From: Flavobacteriales bacterium | GTDB taxonomy: Bacteria > Bacteroidota > Bacteroidia > Flavobacteriales_E > Vicingaceae | Direction of reading: 5' to 3' | Length of the DNA stretch: 64,000 nt | Assembly (NCBI GenBank): GCA_029262875.1 | Contig: JAJCYO010000075.1 | Span: forward strand, 60,217-124,216 | Shown: piece after piece, positions 8,783 to 17,219 of the stretch | Numbering within the stretch: the first letter of the stretch is position 1 | Layout of the letters: each line of letters starts with the position of its first letter | Notes under the pieces: generated by a model | Told to the model about the DNA's origin: nothing | Databases searched by the model: none | What the model saw: the letters and a program-made list of their open reading frames with translations, nothing else | Position numbers and translations under genes: made by a program

Positions 8783-8812
8783 AAAAAACTGCCAGCCCAA
8801 ATGGACTGGCAG
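8783..8812 (-). terminator. Terminator of the SPFH lipoprotein gene
   Basis: CTGCCAG (8789-8795) pairs with CTGGCAG (8806-8812). On the minus strand the hairpin is followed by TTTTTT. It lies 29 bp past the stop of the gene at 8841-9812. Confidence 0.8.
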
Positions 8813-8840
8813 CGTAATCTGCCATCTGTATTAAAACAAA

Positions 8841-9812
8841 CTACTTGGCAGAGGCATTGCCTAAAAGACCGTTGAATACCGATGCATCTTGACCACTTGG
8901 TAATACTGCTATCTGTACTTTAGAAGCCAATTCTTTGTTGACCATGTAGGTAGCATACGTAGGATTGTCTGTACACAGTTTAGCCATTCTCATGTCGTTG
9001 TTAAACTCCATTTGAGCCATTTGGTCTTTCTTTTTGATGTCCAAATCTTTCAAGTCTGTTTTTTCTTCCAACCTTGCTTTGGCCAACAACTTTTTTCTGG
9101 TCGCATCTGCTTGAGCTTTCAGTTTGTCCACTTGTTTTTGTGTTTCTGCTTTGGCCAATCGACTTGCTCTAACACTTTTTTCCGTTTCTGCTTTGATTTT
9201 TTGAACTTTCGCTTCCACTTCTGCTTGTTTCATGGCTACTTGTCCATCTGCTAAGGTTTGTAATTTATTGGCTTCTGCACGTTCTACATTAATCGCTGAT
9301 TGCTTTCTAATGGTTTCCATTTCTTGTTCTTGTAACGCAATTTTCTCTTTACTGTCTAAAAATGTTTTAGGGAAAATGATGTCCGATACAATGACTTCTT
9401 TAATGGTAATACCTTCTTCTCCTAAATTGTTTTTGATGTAGCTCTTTAAATCGGTAATGAACTCCTGACGTTGAGAGTTGAACAAAGTATCTACATTTAA
9501 ATAAGTATTCGATACATTGTTAGCCAACTCAAACTTACGAGGTGACAAAATCAATGAATCGAATTGATTGGCAGAGGCGAATTGCGTACTGAAGTTGGCG
9601 TAATCTTCTATTTTCCATCTTACAGATAAATTAATGGCTAAAGGAATCCCATCTCCTAATCGTACTTTTCTTAAAATGGTATTGTGTACGTAGTCTTTAC
9701 TCACCTTAACCGCTTTGGCTTTTTTCTCTCCACAAGAGCTGATGGTGACTACTGCGGTAACAATTGCGATTGCTACCATAAATTGTGTTGTTTTTTTGAT
9801 AAAAGTTTTCAT
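8841..9812 (-). CDS. SPFH/prohibitin-like lipoprotein
   Basis: A 323-residue protein. The N terminus is a lipoprotein signal (hydrophobic 11-24, then ISSC with the lipidated Cys at 27). An SPFH/Band 7 domain follows (about 45-170), with the typical LGDGIPLAINLSVRWKIED and an IKEVIVSDIIFPKTF strand near its end. A long, highly charged coiled coil (about 170-275) is rich in Ala, Glu, Lys and Gln, as in prohibitin and flotillin oligomerisation regions. SPFH proteins scaffold membrane microdomains and often hold proteases. A lipid-anchored form instead of a transmembrane one suggests a periplasmic or outer-membrane location. It has its own terminator and a -7 box at 9856-9863. Confidence 0.82.
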   Translation of the reverse strand: MKTFIKKTTQFMVAIAIVTAVVTISSCGEKKAKAVKVSKDYVHNTILRKVRLGDGIPLAINLSVRWKIEDYANFSTQFASANQFDSLILSPRKFELANNVSNTYLNVDTLFNSQRQEFITDLKSYIKNNLGEEGITIKEVIVSDIIFPKTFLDSKEKIALQEQEMETIRKQSAINVERAEANKLQTLADGQVAMKQAEVEAKVQKIKAETEKSVRASRLAKAETQKQVDKLKAQADATRKKLLAKARLEEKTDLKDLDIKKKDQMAQMEFNNDMRMAKLCTDNPTYATYMVNKELASKVQIAVLPSGQDASVFNGLLGNASAK

Positions 9813-9855
9813 AATTTCTAAAGTTTTAGTTTGTTTTAAATGATTAATTATAACA

Positions 9856-9863
9856 CAAACCTA
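9856..9863 (-). promoter_or_regulatory. -7 promoter box TAGGTTTG for the SPFH gene
   Basis: On the minus strand TAGGTTTG matches TAnnTTTG and lies 43 bp upstream of the ATG at 9812. A direct repeat pair at 9893-9927 lies just upstream of it, where an activator could bind. Confidence 0.5.
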
Positions 9864-9892
9864 CACTCACAATACTGGCTTTATGAGCTCAC

Positions 9893-9927
9893 TTTATTAT
9901 TCGATAAGGGGAGTTTTATTATTCGAT
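9893..9927 (-). promoter_or_regulatory. Two 13-bp direct repeats, possible LytTR binding site
   Basis: TTTATTATTCGAT occurs at 9893-9905 and again at 9915-9927, start to start 22 bp apart (two helical turns), with GGGGA following each copy closely. The 380-bp space between the divergent SPFH and hsdR genes holds this pair and the two promoter boxes; no gene was seen in it. The spacing suits LytTR regulators, one of which is encoded at 7750-8493. The link is an inference. Confidence 0.45.
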
Positions 9928-10161
9928 GGGGATGAGTGATTATGTGATTTAACTAATACTGGGTTTTAGTAATATAGATTTATATGGCGAAATGAATTCT
10001 TCACCTAAGCACAAGATTTTCAACTAATTAAACATAATAGCACTACCTAATCATGTAATGATCTGTCTTTTTTTGCTTTGATTCTTTCCAAAAGAATTGT
10101 TACCATTGAAAATAAATGGCTATCCGTGTTTTAACTGATGGGTTTATTGGCATTTATTTAT

Positions 10162-10169
10162 TAAGTTTG
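10162..10169 (+). promoter_or_regulatory. -7 promoter box TAAGTTTG for the restriction operon
   Basis: TAAGTTTG matches TAnnTTTG and ends 23 bp before the hsdR ATG. No clear TTTG -33 element was seen. It would be the main promoter of the colinear genes that follow. Confidence 0.45.
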
Positions 10170-10192
10170 ATACCCCTCATTTTTAAAGCTAA

Positions 10193-12568
10193 ATGAACAA
10201 AAAAGAACTTTCTGAAAGAGACATATGTACCAAGTTTATTAACCCTGCCATTACAAAGGCTGGTTGGGATATTAAAAGACAGGTGCGAGAGGAAGTTTAT
10301 TTTACCGATGGTAGAATCATTGTTCAGGGAAAACTACACACACGAGGTAAAGGAAAAAGAGCTGATTATATTCTTTATTACAAGTCTAACGACCCAATTG
10401 CTATAATAGAAGCCAAAGATAATAACCAGCCTGTAGGGTCTGGAATGCAACAAGCATTAGAATATGCCGACATATTGCAAATACCGTTTGTATTTACATC
10501 TAATGGAGACAGCTTTGTTTTTCATGACAAAACGAACACGAATGGTCAACTTGAAACAGAAATTTCATTGGATGATTTTCCTTCGCCTGAAGTATTAAGG
10601 CAGAAATACTTGAAGGACAAAGGTATTGATGAGCCTCAAGCAATTGACATTGTAAACCAGGGTTACTTTGTTGATGACAGTGGGATGAGTCCGAGGTATT
10701 ATCAGCAGAATGCTGTAAACCGATCAATTGAATCCATCGCAAAAGGACAAAATAGACTCTTATTGGTGATGGCAACTGGAACAGGTAAAACCTATACTGC
10801 CTTTAACTTAATATGGCGTCTATGGAAAGGTGGAATCAAAAAGAGAATCCTCTTTTTAGCAGATAGAAATGCCTTACTCACACAAACAAAAAATGGTGAC
10901 TTCTCCCCTTTTGGGAATGACATCATGCACATTATTAAGCATCGAAAAATCGATAAGTCGTACCAAATCTATTTTGCTTTATATCAGGGATTAACCGGAA
11001 CGGAAGAGTCCCAAAATGCTTACAAAGAATTTAGCAAAGACTTTTTTGATTTAGTTGTCATTGATGAGTGTCATAGAGGAAGTGCTTCTGAAGCTTCCGC
11101 TTGGCGAGAAGTATTGGATTACTTTTCTTCTGCTACGCATATTGGTATGACCGCCACTCCAAAAGAGACAAAAGATGTTTCTAATATGGATTATTATGGC
11201 GAACCTGTTTACAGTTATTCACTAAAACAAGGAATAGAAGATGGTTTCTTAGCACCTTATAAAGTGGTAAGAATTACCACCAACGTTGATGAGGGTTGGA
11301 GACCAACAGCTGGATTAATGGACAAGTATGGAAACGAAGTTGAAGACAGAATTTATAACCTGAAGGATTACGATAAGAAATTAATAATAGACGAGCGTAC
11401 TCAAATCGTTGCTCAAAAAATTACACAGTATTTAAAAGCAACCGATCGGTTTGCAAAAACCATTGTATTCTGTACAGACATTGACCATGCTAATAGAATG
11501 CGACAAGCACTTATTAATGAAAATGCTGATTTGGTGGCCAAGCATTGGAATTACTGCGTAAAAATAACGGGTGATGATGAAGTTGGCAAACAAGAATTGG
11601 ACAATTTTACTGATGTTGAAGAACAATTTCCTGTGATTGCAACTACCTCTAAAATGCTGACCACCGGCATAGATACTAAAATGGTAAAATTTATTGTATT
11701 GGAATCGAACATTGCTTCTATGACTGAATTTAAACAGATTGTTGGTAGAGGAACGCGAATTAGAGAAGCAGATGGCAAAGTATATTTTACCATTATGGAT
11801 TTTAGAAAAGCAACCAACCTGTTTGCTGATCCTGATTTTGATGGTGATCCTGTTCAAATTTATGAACCAGAAGACGGAGAATCACCTGTGCCACCTGATG
11901 AAGAGGAAAAAGGAAATACTGGAGGAACTGATGAGCCTAAAAGTGATGGCGAGGATTCACCTTACACTCCACCAAACATTGATATTGATGATGAGGCAGG
12001 TGATATTAAAAAATACTACGTTAAAGACATTCCAGTTTCTGTTGTTAATGAGCGGGTACAGTATTATGGAAATGAAGGAAAGTTAATTACAGAATCGTTA
12101 AAAGATTATTCTAAAAAGAACATTAAAAAAGAGTTCGCTTCTCTGGATATTTTTATTCAGAAGTGGAACGAAACAGATAAAAAAGAAGAATTATTTCGGG
12201 AATTGGCCGAACATGGAATATTAATAGAAGCCTTAAGAGAAGAAGTTGGAAAGGATATGGATGCTTTTGATTTAATTTGTCATGTGGCTTTTGATCAACC
12301 GGCATTAACAAGAAAAGACCGGGCAAACAATGTTCGAAAACGTAACTACTTTGCTAAATATAGTGAGGTTGCGAAAGAAGTATTGAGCAACTTATTGGAT
12401 AAATATGAAGATGAGGGAATTGTTACCATAGAGAAAGGTTCCATTTTAAAGTTAGCACCTTTTAATAATATGGGTTCTGTAATGGAATTGGTTGGTGCTT
12501 TTGGCAAAAAACAAGATTTTGAAGAAGCAGTAGAAGAATTGGAAAACGAAATTTACAAAACAGCTTGA
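10193..12568 (+). CDS. hsdR: Type I restriction enzyme, R subunit (HsdR, EcoEI-like)
   Basis: A 791-residue restriction/translocation subunit. The N-terminal nuclease domain has the PD-(D/E)XK pattern (RADYILYY, then IAIIEAKDNN). The SF2 motor follows: Walker A MATGTGKT (about 193-200), the DECH box VIDECHRG (about 292), MTATP, and motif VI IVGRGTRIRE. After an acidic linker (EPEDGESPVPPDEEE) comes the C-terminal helical domain that binds the methylase. With HsdM and HsdS it forms the type I complex, which translocates DNA and cuts at a distance when the target is unmethylated. It is first in the island operon; its stop overlaps the next start (TTG 12565) by 4 bp. No lesion is visible. Confidence 0.93.
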   Translation: MNKKELSERDICTKFINPAITKAGWDIKRQVREEVYFTDGRIIVQGKLHTRGKGKRADYILYYKSNDPIAIIEAKDNNQPVGSGMQQALEYADILQIPFVFTSNGDSFVFHDKTNTNGQLETEISLDDFPSPEVLRQKYLKDKGIDEPQAIDIVNQGYFVDDSGMSPRYYQQNAVNRSIESIAKGQNRLLLVMATGTGKTYTAFNLIWRLWKGGIKKRILFLADRNALLTQTKNGDFSPFGNDIMHIIKHRKIDKSYQIYFALYQGLTGTEESQNAYKEFSKDFFDLVVIDECHRGSASEASAWREVLDYFSSATHIGMTATPKETKDVSNMDYYGEPVYSYSLKQGIEDGFLAPYKVVRITTNVDEGWRPTAGLMDKYGNEVEDRIYNLKDYDKKLIIDERTQIVAQKITQYLKATDRFAKTIVFCTDIDHANRMRQALINENADLVAKHWNYCVKITGDDEVGKQELDNFTDVEEQFPVIATTSKMLTTGIDTKMVKFIVLESNIASMTEFKQIVGRGTRIREADGKVYFTIMDFRKATNLFADPDFDGDPVQIYEPEDGESPVPPDEEEKGNTGGTDEPKSDGEDSPYTPPNIDIDDEAGDIKKYYVKDIPVSVVNERVQYYGNEGKLITESLKDYSKKNIKKEFASLDIFIQKWNETDKKEELFRELAEHGILIEALREEVGKDMDAFDLICHVAFDQPALTRKDRANNVRKRNYFAKYSEVAKEVLSNLLDKYEDEGIVTIEKGSILKLAPFNNMGSVMELVGAFGKKQDFEEAVEELENEIYKTA

Positions 12569-14052
12569 GTTTAGCAGCAACCATACAACAACCTGAAGGA
12601 AGAAGGTTAGAGTTTAAAGAAACCATGCCTTCCAATAGCGATTTAGCCAAAACGATTGTTGCTTTTGCGAATGATGCGGGAGGTGAATTGTTTATTGGAA
12701 TTCAAGATGAGCCAAGAAGCATTACCGGAATTGACGAAGACAAATTAGATGACATTGAAAATCAGATTAGTAATCTTATTCATGATAAATGTACTCCTGT
12801 TATTTACCCTGAAATCTCTTACATCGAAGAAGCTGGAAAACACATTATAAGAGTTCAAATTCATAAAGGAAGTAAACCACCCTATTTTTTAAAAAACAAA
12901 ACCAAAGAAACAGGGACTTATACTAGAGTTGGTTCCTCCAATAGACTTTGTGATGCAGCTATGATTCAAGATTTGGAAAGGCAAGGTACAGGCGTTTCTT
13001 TTGATGCCGAATTGGTGCATGCCAAGAGTTTAGATGAAATTGACATCGCTGATTTTGAACAATTTTTTGAGGTTAAGGCTGGTGAACCACTTACCCATCA
13101 AGTACTTCAAAAGTTAGAATTATTCAATGATGAGCAAGGAAGGGAGCTTCCAACCAATGCGCTAATTTTACTTTCAGAAGATCGATTAAAAACACAGCTT
13201 TTCCCCAATGCCAAAATTGAATGTGCATTATTTAAAGGCACCATTCCTGGCGATTTTTTAGATCAAAAATCGTTTGATGGCCATATTGCAGGACAAGCTG
13301 ATTTAGCTTTAACCTTTGTGCTAAAACACATTGCAAAAGGCACCAAAAACTATGAAGGCGTTTATCGGGAAGACCGATGGGAATACCCCATCATTGCCCT
13401 CCGAGAAGTGATACGAAATGCTGTTATTCATAGAGACTATTCACTTACGGGAAAGGATATTAAAATTGCAATATTTGATGATAAAATTGAGATCACAAGT
13501 CCTGGAAAACTACCAGCATCGGTTGATTATAATGAAATGAATGCTTTCCAATCGGATGTTCGAAATAAAGTATTGGCTCCTGTCTTTAAACGATTGGGAA
13601 TAATAGAAAAATGGGGCAATGGATTGCAATTAATGGATGATGACATGAAGGCCTATCCAGAGATAGCCTTAACCTGGAGCGAGCCTGGCGTTCAATTTAG
13701 GGTTACTTTTAGTAAACTAAATTATGAGTCACAGCAGGAGTCACAGCAGGAGTCACAGCAGGAGTTAACTTATGATTTACAGGATGAATTAGACCAGGAA
13801 TTGGATAAACCAACCTTGTATTCCAAAATATTAACAATTGTACAGGCTAAACCATTGAGCACCCAGCAAATATCCAAAAAGTTAGGACAAAAAAGCATCT
13901 CAGGGCAACTGGGCAAAGTCATTGCCAAATTAATGGACGATGAGTTGCTTGAATGGACCATTCCAGACACCCCAAAAAGTTCCAATCAAAAACACCGCAT
14001 AACACCAGCAGGAAAAGAATTTTTAGAAAAATTGAACCAAAAAGATAAATGA
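12565..14052 (+). CDS. AlbA/Schlafen-like putative DNA-binding protein with GHKL-type ATPase fold
   Basis: A 495-residue protein between hsdR and hsdM. The N-terminal AlbA_2 domain (about 8-130) shows GRRLEFKE, FANDAGGELFIGI and a later TYTRVGSSNR. A HATPase_c_4-type domain follows, with ALREVIRNAVIHRDYS, DDKIEITSPGKLP and KWGNGLQLM. The C-terminal part looks like a winged helix (LSTQQISKKLGQKSISGQLGKVI). An ESQQ tandem repeat joins the two. This is the COG2865 architecture, often found in type I loci, where its role is not settled. The TTG start overlaps the hsdR stop and keeps the conserved EFKE segment; the first in-frame ATG (12625) would cut into it. It overlaps hsdM by 4 bp. Confidence 0.82.
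   Translation: MSLAATIQQPEGRRLEFKETMPSNSDLAKTIVAFANDAGGELFIGIQDEPRSITGIDEDKLDDIENQISNLIHDKCTPVIYPEISYIEEAGKHIIRVQIHKGSKPPYFLKNKTKETGTYTRVGSSNRLCDAAMIQDLERQGTGVSFDAELVHAKSLDEIDIADFEQFFEVKAGEPLTHQVLQKLELFNDEQGRELPTNALILLSEDRLKTQLFPNAKIECALFKGTIPGDFLDQKSFDGHIAGQADLALTFVLKHIAKGTKNYEGVYREDRWEYPIIALREVIRNAVIHRDYSLTGKDIKIAIFDDKIEITSPGKLPASVDYNEMNAFQSDVRNKVLAPVFKRLGIIEKWGNGLQLMDDDMKAYPEIALTWSEPGVQFRVTFSKLNYESQQESQQESQQELTYDLQDELDQELDKPTLYSKILTIVQAKPLSTQQISKKLGQKSISGQLGKVIAKLMDDELLEWTIPDTPKSSNQKHRITPAGKEFLEKLNQKDK
13726..13765 (+). repeat. 12-bp in-frame tandem repeat
   Basis: GAGTCACAGCAG is repeated three times without error (13726-13737, 13738-13749, 13750-13761) and followed by a partial GAGT. 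It encodes ESQQ three times in the linker before the C-terminal domain. The unit is divisible by three, so copy-number change alters linker length but not frame. Confidence 0.95.
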
Positions 14053-15479
14053 GTAACATAACAACCAACATAAAAGGGATCCGTGACATTATGCGGAAAG
14101 ATACTGGGGTAGATGGAGATGCACAGCGTATTTCACAAATGGTGTGGATGCTGTTTATGAAGATATTTGCCGACAAGGAAGAGGAATGGGAAATTACCTT
14201 AGACAATTACGAAAGCCCCATTCCGGAAAACCTCAAATGGCAAAATTGGGCAGCTGATGAGGAAGGATTAACGGGGGATGGTTTAATGGAGTTCATTGAC
14301 AATGACCTCTTCCCTACCCTTAAAGAGTTAGACATCCGTATTAGTCCACAGGCACGCATTATCCGTTCGGTGTTTGATGATACGTACAATTACATGAAAA
14401 ACGGAACCCTGTTCCGTCAGGTGATTAACCAGATTAATAAAATTGATTTTAACAGTTCTACAGAGCGACACTTGTTCAACGATTTGTATGAAACCATTTT
14501 GAAGGAATTGCAATCTGCTGGTTCTTCTGGTGAGTATTATACCCCAAGGGCTGTAACGCAGTTTATGGTGGACATGCTTAACCCTCAATTGGGTGATACC
14601 GTGTTAGACCCTGCTTGTGGTACGGGTGGTTTTTTAACCTGTAGCATAGAGCACATTAGAAAACAAATCAAGAACGATGCCGACAGGAACAAAATGCAGA
14701 AATCCATTAAAGGAATTGAAAAGAAGCCTTTACCTCATTTGTTGTGTACCACCAATTTAATGTTACACGGATTTGATTTACCAGCAGTAAAAAGAGACAA
14801 CCTGTTAAGCAAACCTTATAGCGATTGGGGTAAAGATCACAAAGTAGATTTGATCATTACCAACCCACCTTTTGGTGGTGTGGAAGAAGACGGTACTGAA
14901 ACCAACTTTCCGAGCAAGTTCAGGACCAAAGAAACGGCCGATTTATTTTTGGCATTGATCATTAAATTACTAAAAGACACTGGTAAAGCAGCAGTAGTAT
15001 TGCCCGATGGCACCCTGTTTGGTGAAGGCGTAAAAACACGGATCAAAGAGGAGTTGATGACAAAATGTAATCTCCACACCATCGTTAGATTGCCTAATGG
15101 CGTATTTAACCCTTATACCAGTATTAAAACCAATGTGTTGTTTTTTGATAAAGGAACACCTACTAAAGATATCTGGTATTTTGAACACCCTTACCCTGAA
15201 GGGGTAAAGAGCTATAATAAAGGAAAACCAATCAACATTAAAGAGTTTGATCTGGAAAAAGCATGGTGGAATAAGCGTAAAGAAAACCAATACGCCTGGA
15301 AAGTTTCTGCTGAAGAAATTGCCAAACGTGGATTTAATTTAGACATTAAAAACCCGCACCAGAAAGCAGATGATTTAGCAAGCCCCGAAGAAATATTGGA
15401 ACAGTACAGAACTACAGAAAACAGTATTAACAATATACAGCAAAAGATTGTTGACGTGTTAAATGAAGCCTTGAATTAG
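14049..15479 (+). CDS. hsdM: Type I restriction-modification methylase subunit (HsdM)
   Basis: A 476-residue N6-adenine methyltransferase subunit. The N-terminal helical domain (1-140) is followed by the catalytic domain: LQSAGSSGEYYTPRAVTQF, AdoMet motif I LDPACGTGGF (about 187) and catalytic motif IV NPPFGG (about 272). The C-terminal region (WWNKRKENQYAWKVSAEEI) includes the usual tail before the specificity subunit. It modifies the host target site to protect it and is needed for recognition together with HsdS. It overlaps the previous gene by ATGA, and hsdS starts 1 bp after its stop, which points to tight translational coupling. Confidence 0.94.
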   Translation: MSNITTNIKGIRDIMRKDTGVDGDAQRISQMVWMLFMKIFADKEEEWEITLDNYESPIPENLKWQNWAADEEGLTGDGLMEFIDNDLFPTLKELDIRISPQARIIRSVFDDTYNYMKNGTLFRQVINQINKIDFNSSTERHLFNDLYETILKELQSAGSSGEYYTPRAVTQFMVDMLNPQLGDTVLDPACGTGGFLTCSIEHIRKQIKNDADRNKMQKSIKGIEKKPLPHLLCTTNLMLHGFDLPAVKRDNLLSKPYSDWGKDHKVDLIITNPPFGGVEEDGTETNFPSKFRTKETADLFLALIIKLLKDTGKAAVVLPDGTLFGEGVKTRIKEELMTKCNLHTIVRLPNGVFNPYTSIKTNVLFFDKGTPTKDIWYFEHPYPEGVKSYNKGKPINIKEFDLEKAWWNKRKENQYAWKVSAEEIAKRGFNLDIKNPHQKADDLASPEEILEQYRTTENSINNIQQKIVDVLNEALN

Positions 15480-15480
15480 T

Positions 15481-17211
15481 ATGCAATTGTTAGAACACTT
15501 TGAAGAACTGAGCCTACACCCTAAAAATGCAGAAGAGCTGAAGAGACTGATATTGCAATTGGCAATTCAAGGTAATTTGACAACAAATTGGAGATCTGAA
15601 CATCCTGATGTAGAGCATGCTTCCTTTTTGTTAGAAAGGATTGCTGAACAGAAAGATCAACTTATCACAGCTAAAAAGTTGAAAAAAGCAAAAGGATTCG
15701 ACACACTTGAAAAGAAAGATGAACTTTTTAATGCGCCAGAAAAATGGAAATGGTGCAGATTAGGAGAAATAACATCGGCAAATACTGGGTATGCATTTAA
15801 AAGTAAAGATTATAAAGAAAAAGGTGTGTTTATCTCTAGAGTGACAAATATCTCCAGTGATGGTTATATTTCAATGAATAAAGCTGTTTATATTGACAAA
15901 GTTTCAGCCAATAGCACATATTTAAAGTTTCATCTTCAACTTGATGACGTACTTTTAGTTATGGTCGGAGGTAGCTTAGGAAAGATAGGTAAAGTCAGAG
16001 AAAATACTTTGCCATCCGTTTTGAATCAAAATCAATGGAAATTTGATAGATATGACGGGATGGATTCTGATTTTCTGATACAGTGTTTAAAGTATATTAA
16101 TAGGACACAGGTTAAGATAACAAAGTCAACTCACGGACATCTTGGCCAGAGAGAATATCTATCTAATTTGATACCTCTTCCACCATTAGAAGAACAAAAA
16201 ACCATAGTAGCAATAGTTAATCAATTATTTGCAGAAGTAGAACAGTTAGAAGAGCTAACCAAGGCACGTATTTCACTAAAAGAAAATTTTGCTAAGGCTG
16301 TCCTACAACGATTAACACAAGCAGATAACACCACACAAGAGTGGAACTTTTTGCAACAGCATTTCTCCAGTTTTTTTACGGAGAAAGCCAACATTAAAAA
16401 ACTCCGAGAAAGTATTTTACAATTGGCCGTACAAGGTAAACTCACCACAAAATGGAGAAGAGATAACTCTAATGTAGAACCTGCATCAGAACTTCTAAAA
16501 CGTATAGCTGCTGAAAAAAAGCAGTTTATTAAAGAAAAGAAGGTCAAAAAAGAAAAGCTACTTCCTCCTATAGAAAATGAGGACATGCCTTATGAGTTAC
16601 CTGATAGTTGGGTTTGGTGTAGATTAGGAGAATATGTATACTGTGGTCGTGGGAAATTTTCTGCAAGACCAAGGAATGACCCTCAATTTTATGGTGGGAA
16701 ATATCCATTTATTCAGATTGGTGATTTATGTAAAGATGGAGGGGTCATAAACAACCATAGACAGACATTGAATGAGAAGGGATTGAATGTGAGTAAAATA
16801 TTTCCAGAAGGCACTATTGCTGTAGCTATTGTTGGAGCAACTATTGGAGGCACAAGCATTCTTGGGTACGACATGTGCTTTCCTGATAGTTTAGTTGGAA
16901 TAAAACCATCTCCTAATTATGACTCCAACTATGTTGAGTATTATTTAAGGTCTAAAAAGATGGAATTCAGAGAGATTTCATATGCAGGTGGAGGGCAACC
17001 TAACATCAAATTACCTACATTGAATGAAGCATATTTTCCATTGCCTACCTTGGCTGAACAACAAGTCATCGTCAAAAAAGTAAACGCTCTTATGGTCTTA
17101 TGTGATGAGTTGGAGCGGCAAGTAGAAACGAGCCAAACCCAAATAGAGCAGTTGATGCAAAGTTGTTTGAGGGAAGTATTTGAGGGTAAAAAAGAGTTAG
17201 AAAAAGTATAA
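15481..17211 (+). CDS. hsdS: Type I restriction-modification specificity subunit (HsdS)
   Basis: A 576-residue subunit with two target recognition domains. Each half has the same build: a spacer with LILQLAIQGNLTTNWR (about 22) or SILQLAVQGKLTTKWR (about 310), a TRD opening WCRLGE (about 90 and 380), and a closing PLPPLEEQKTIV or PLPTLAEQQVIV before a coiled-coil arm. The two TRDs differ in sequence, so the target should be a bipartite asymmetric site, which cannot be predicted here. The matching spacer segments could support recombination between TRDs. The full length argues for an intact, functional subunit. Confidence 0.92.
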   Translation: MQLLEHFEELSLHPKNAEELKRLILQLAIQGNLTTNWRSEHPDVEHASFLLERIAEQKDQLITAKKLKKAKGFDTLEKKDELFNAPEKWKWCRLGEITSANTGYAFKSKDYKEKGVFISRVTNISSDGYISMNKAVYIDKVSANSTYLKFHLQLDDVLLVMVGGSLGKIGKVRENTLPSVLNQNQWKFDRYDGMDSDFLIQCLKYINRTQVKITKSTHGHLGQREYLSNLIPLPPLEEQKTIVAIVNQLFAEVEQLEELTKARISLKENFAKAVLQRLTQADNTTQEWNFLQQHFSSFFTEKANIKKLRESILQLAVQGKLTTKWRRDNSNVEPASELLKRIAAEKKQFIKEKKVKKEKLLPPIENEDMPYELPDSWVWCRLGEYVYCGRGKFSARPRNDPQFYGGKYPFIQIGDLCKDGGVINNHRQTLNEKGLNVSKIFPEGTIAVAIVGATIGGTSILGYDMCFPDSLVGIKPSPNYDSNYVEYYLRSKKMEFREISYAGGGQPNIKLPTLNEAYFPLPTLAEQQVIVKKVNALMVLCDELERQVETSQTQIEQLMQSCLREVFEGKKELEKV

Positions 17212-17219
17212 CTGAGAAA

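Noticed and set aside
8657..8875. 72-codon frame on the plus strand
   Set aside because: It runs through the repeat copies, the terminator of the opposite gene and the end of the SPFH gene; codon content follows the repeats, not a protein.
9813..10192. Short frame beginning near 9840 in the hsdR upstream region
   Set aside because: It is only about 31 codons, crosses the direct repeats and promoter box, and has no protein-like composition.
13726..13765. Possible CRISPR-like repeat
   Set aside because: The units are directly adjacent 12-mers with no spacers and are in frame within a coding region.
12625..14052. ATG 12625 as start of the AlbA/GHKL gene
   Set aside because: It would remove the GRRLEFKE segment typical of the domain start; TTG 12565 keeps it and overlaps the hsdR stop as operon genes do.
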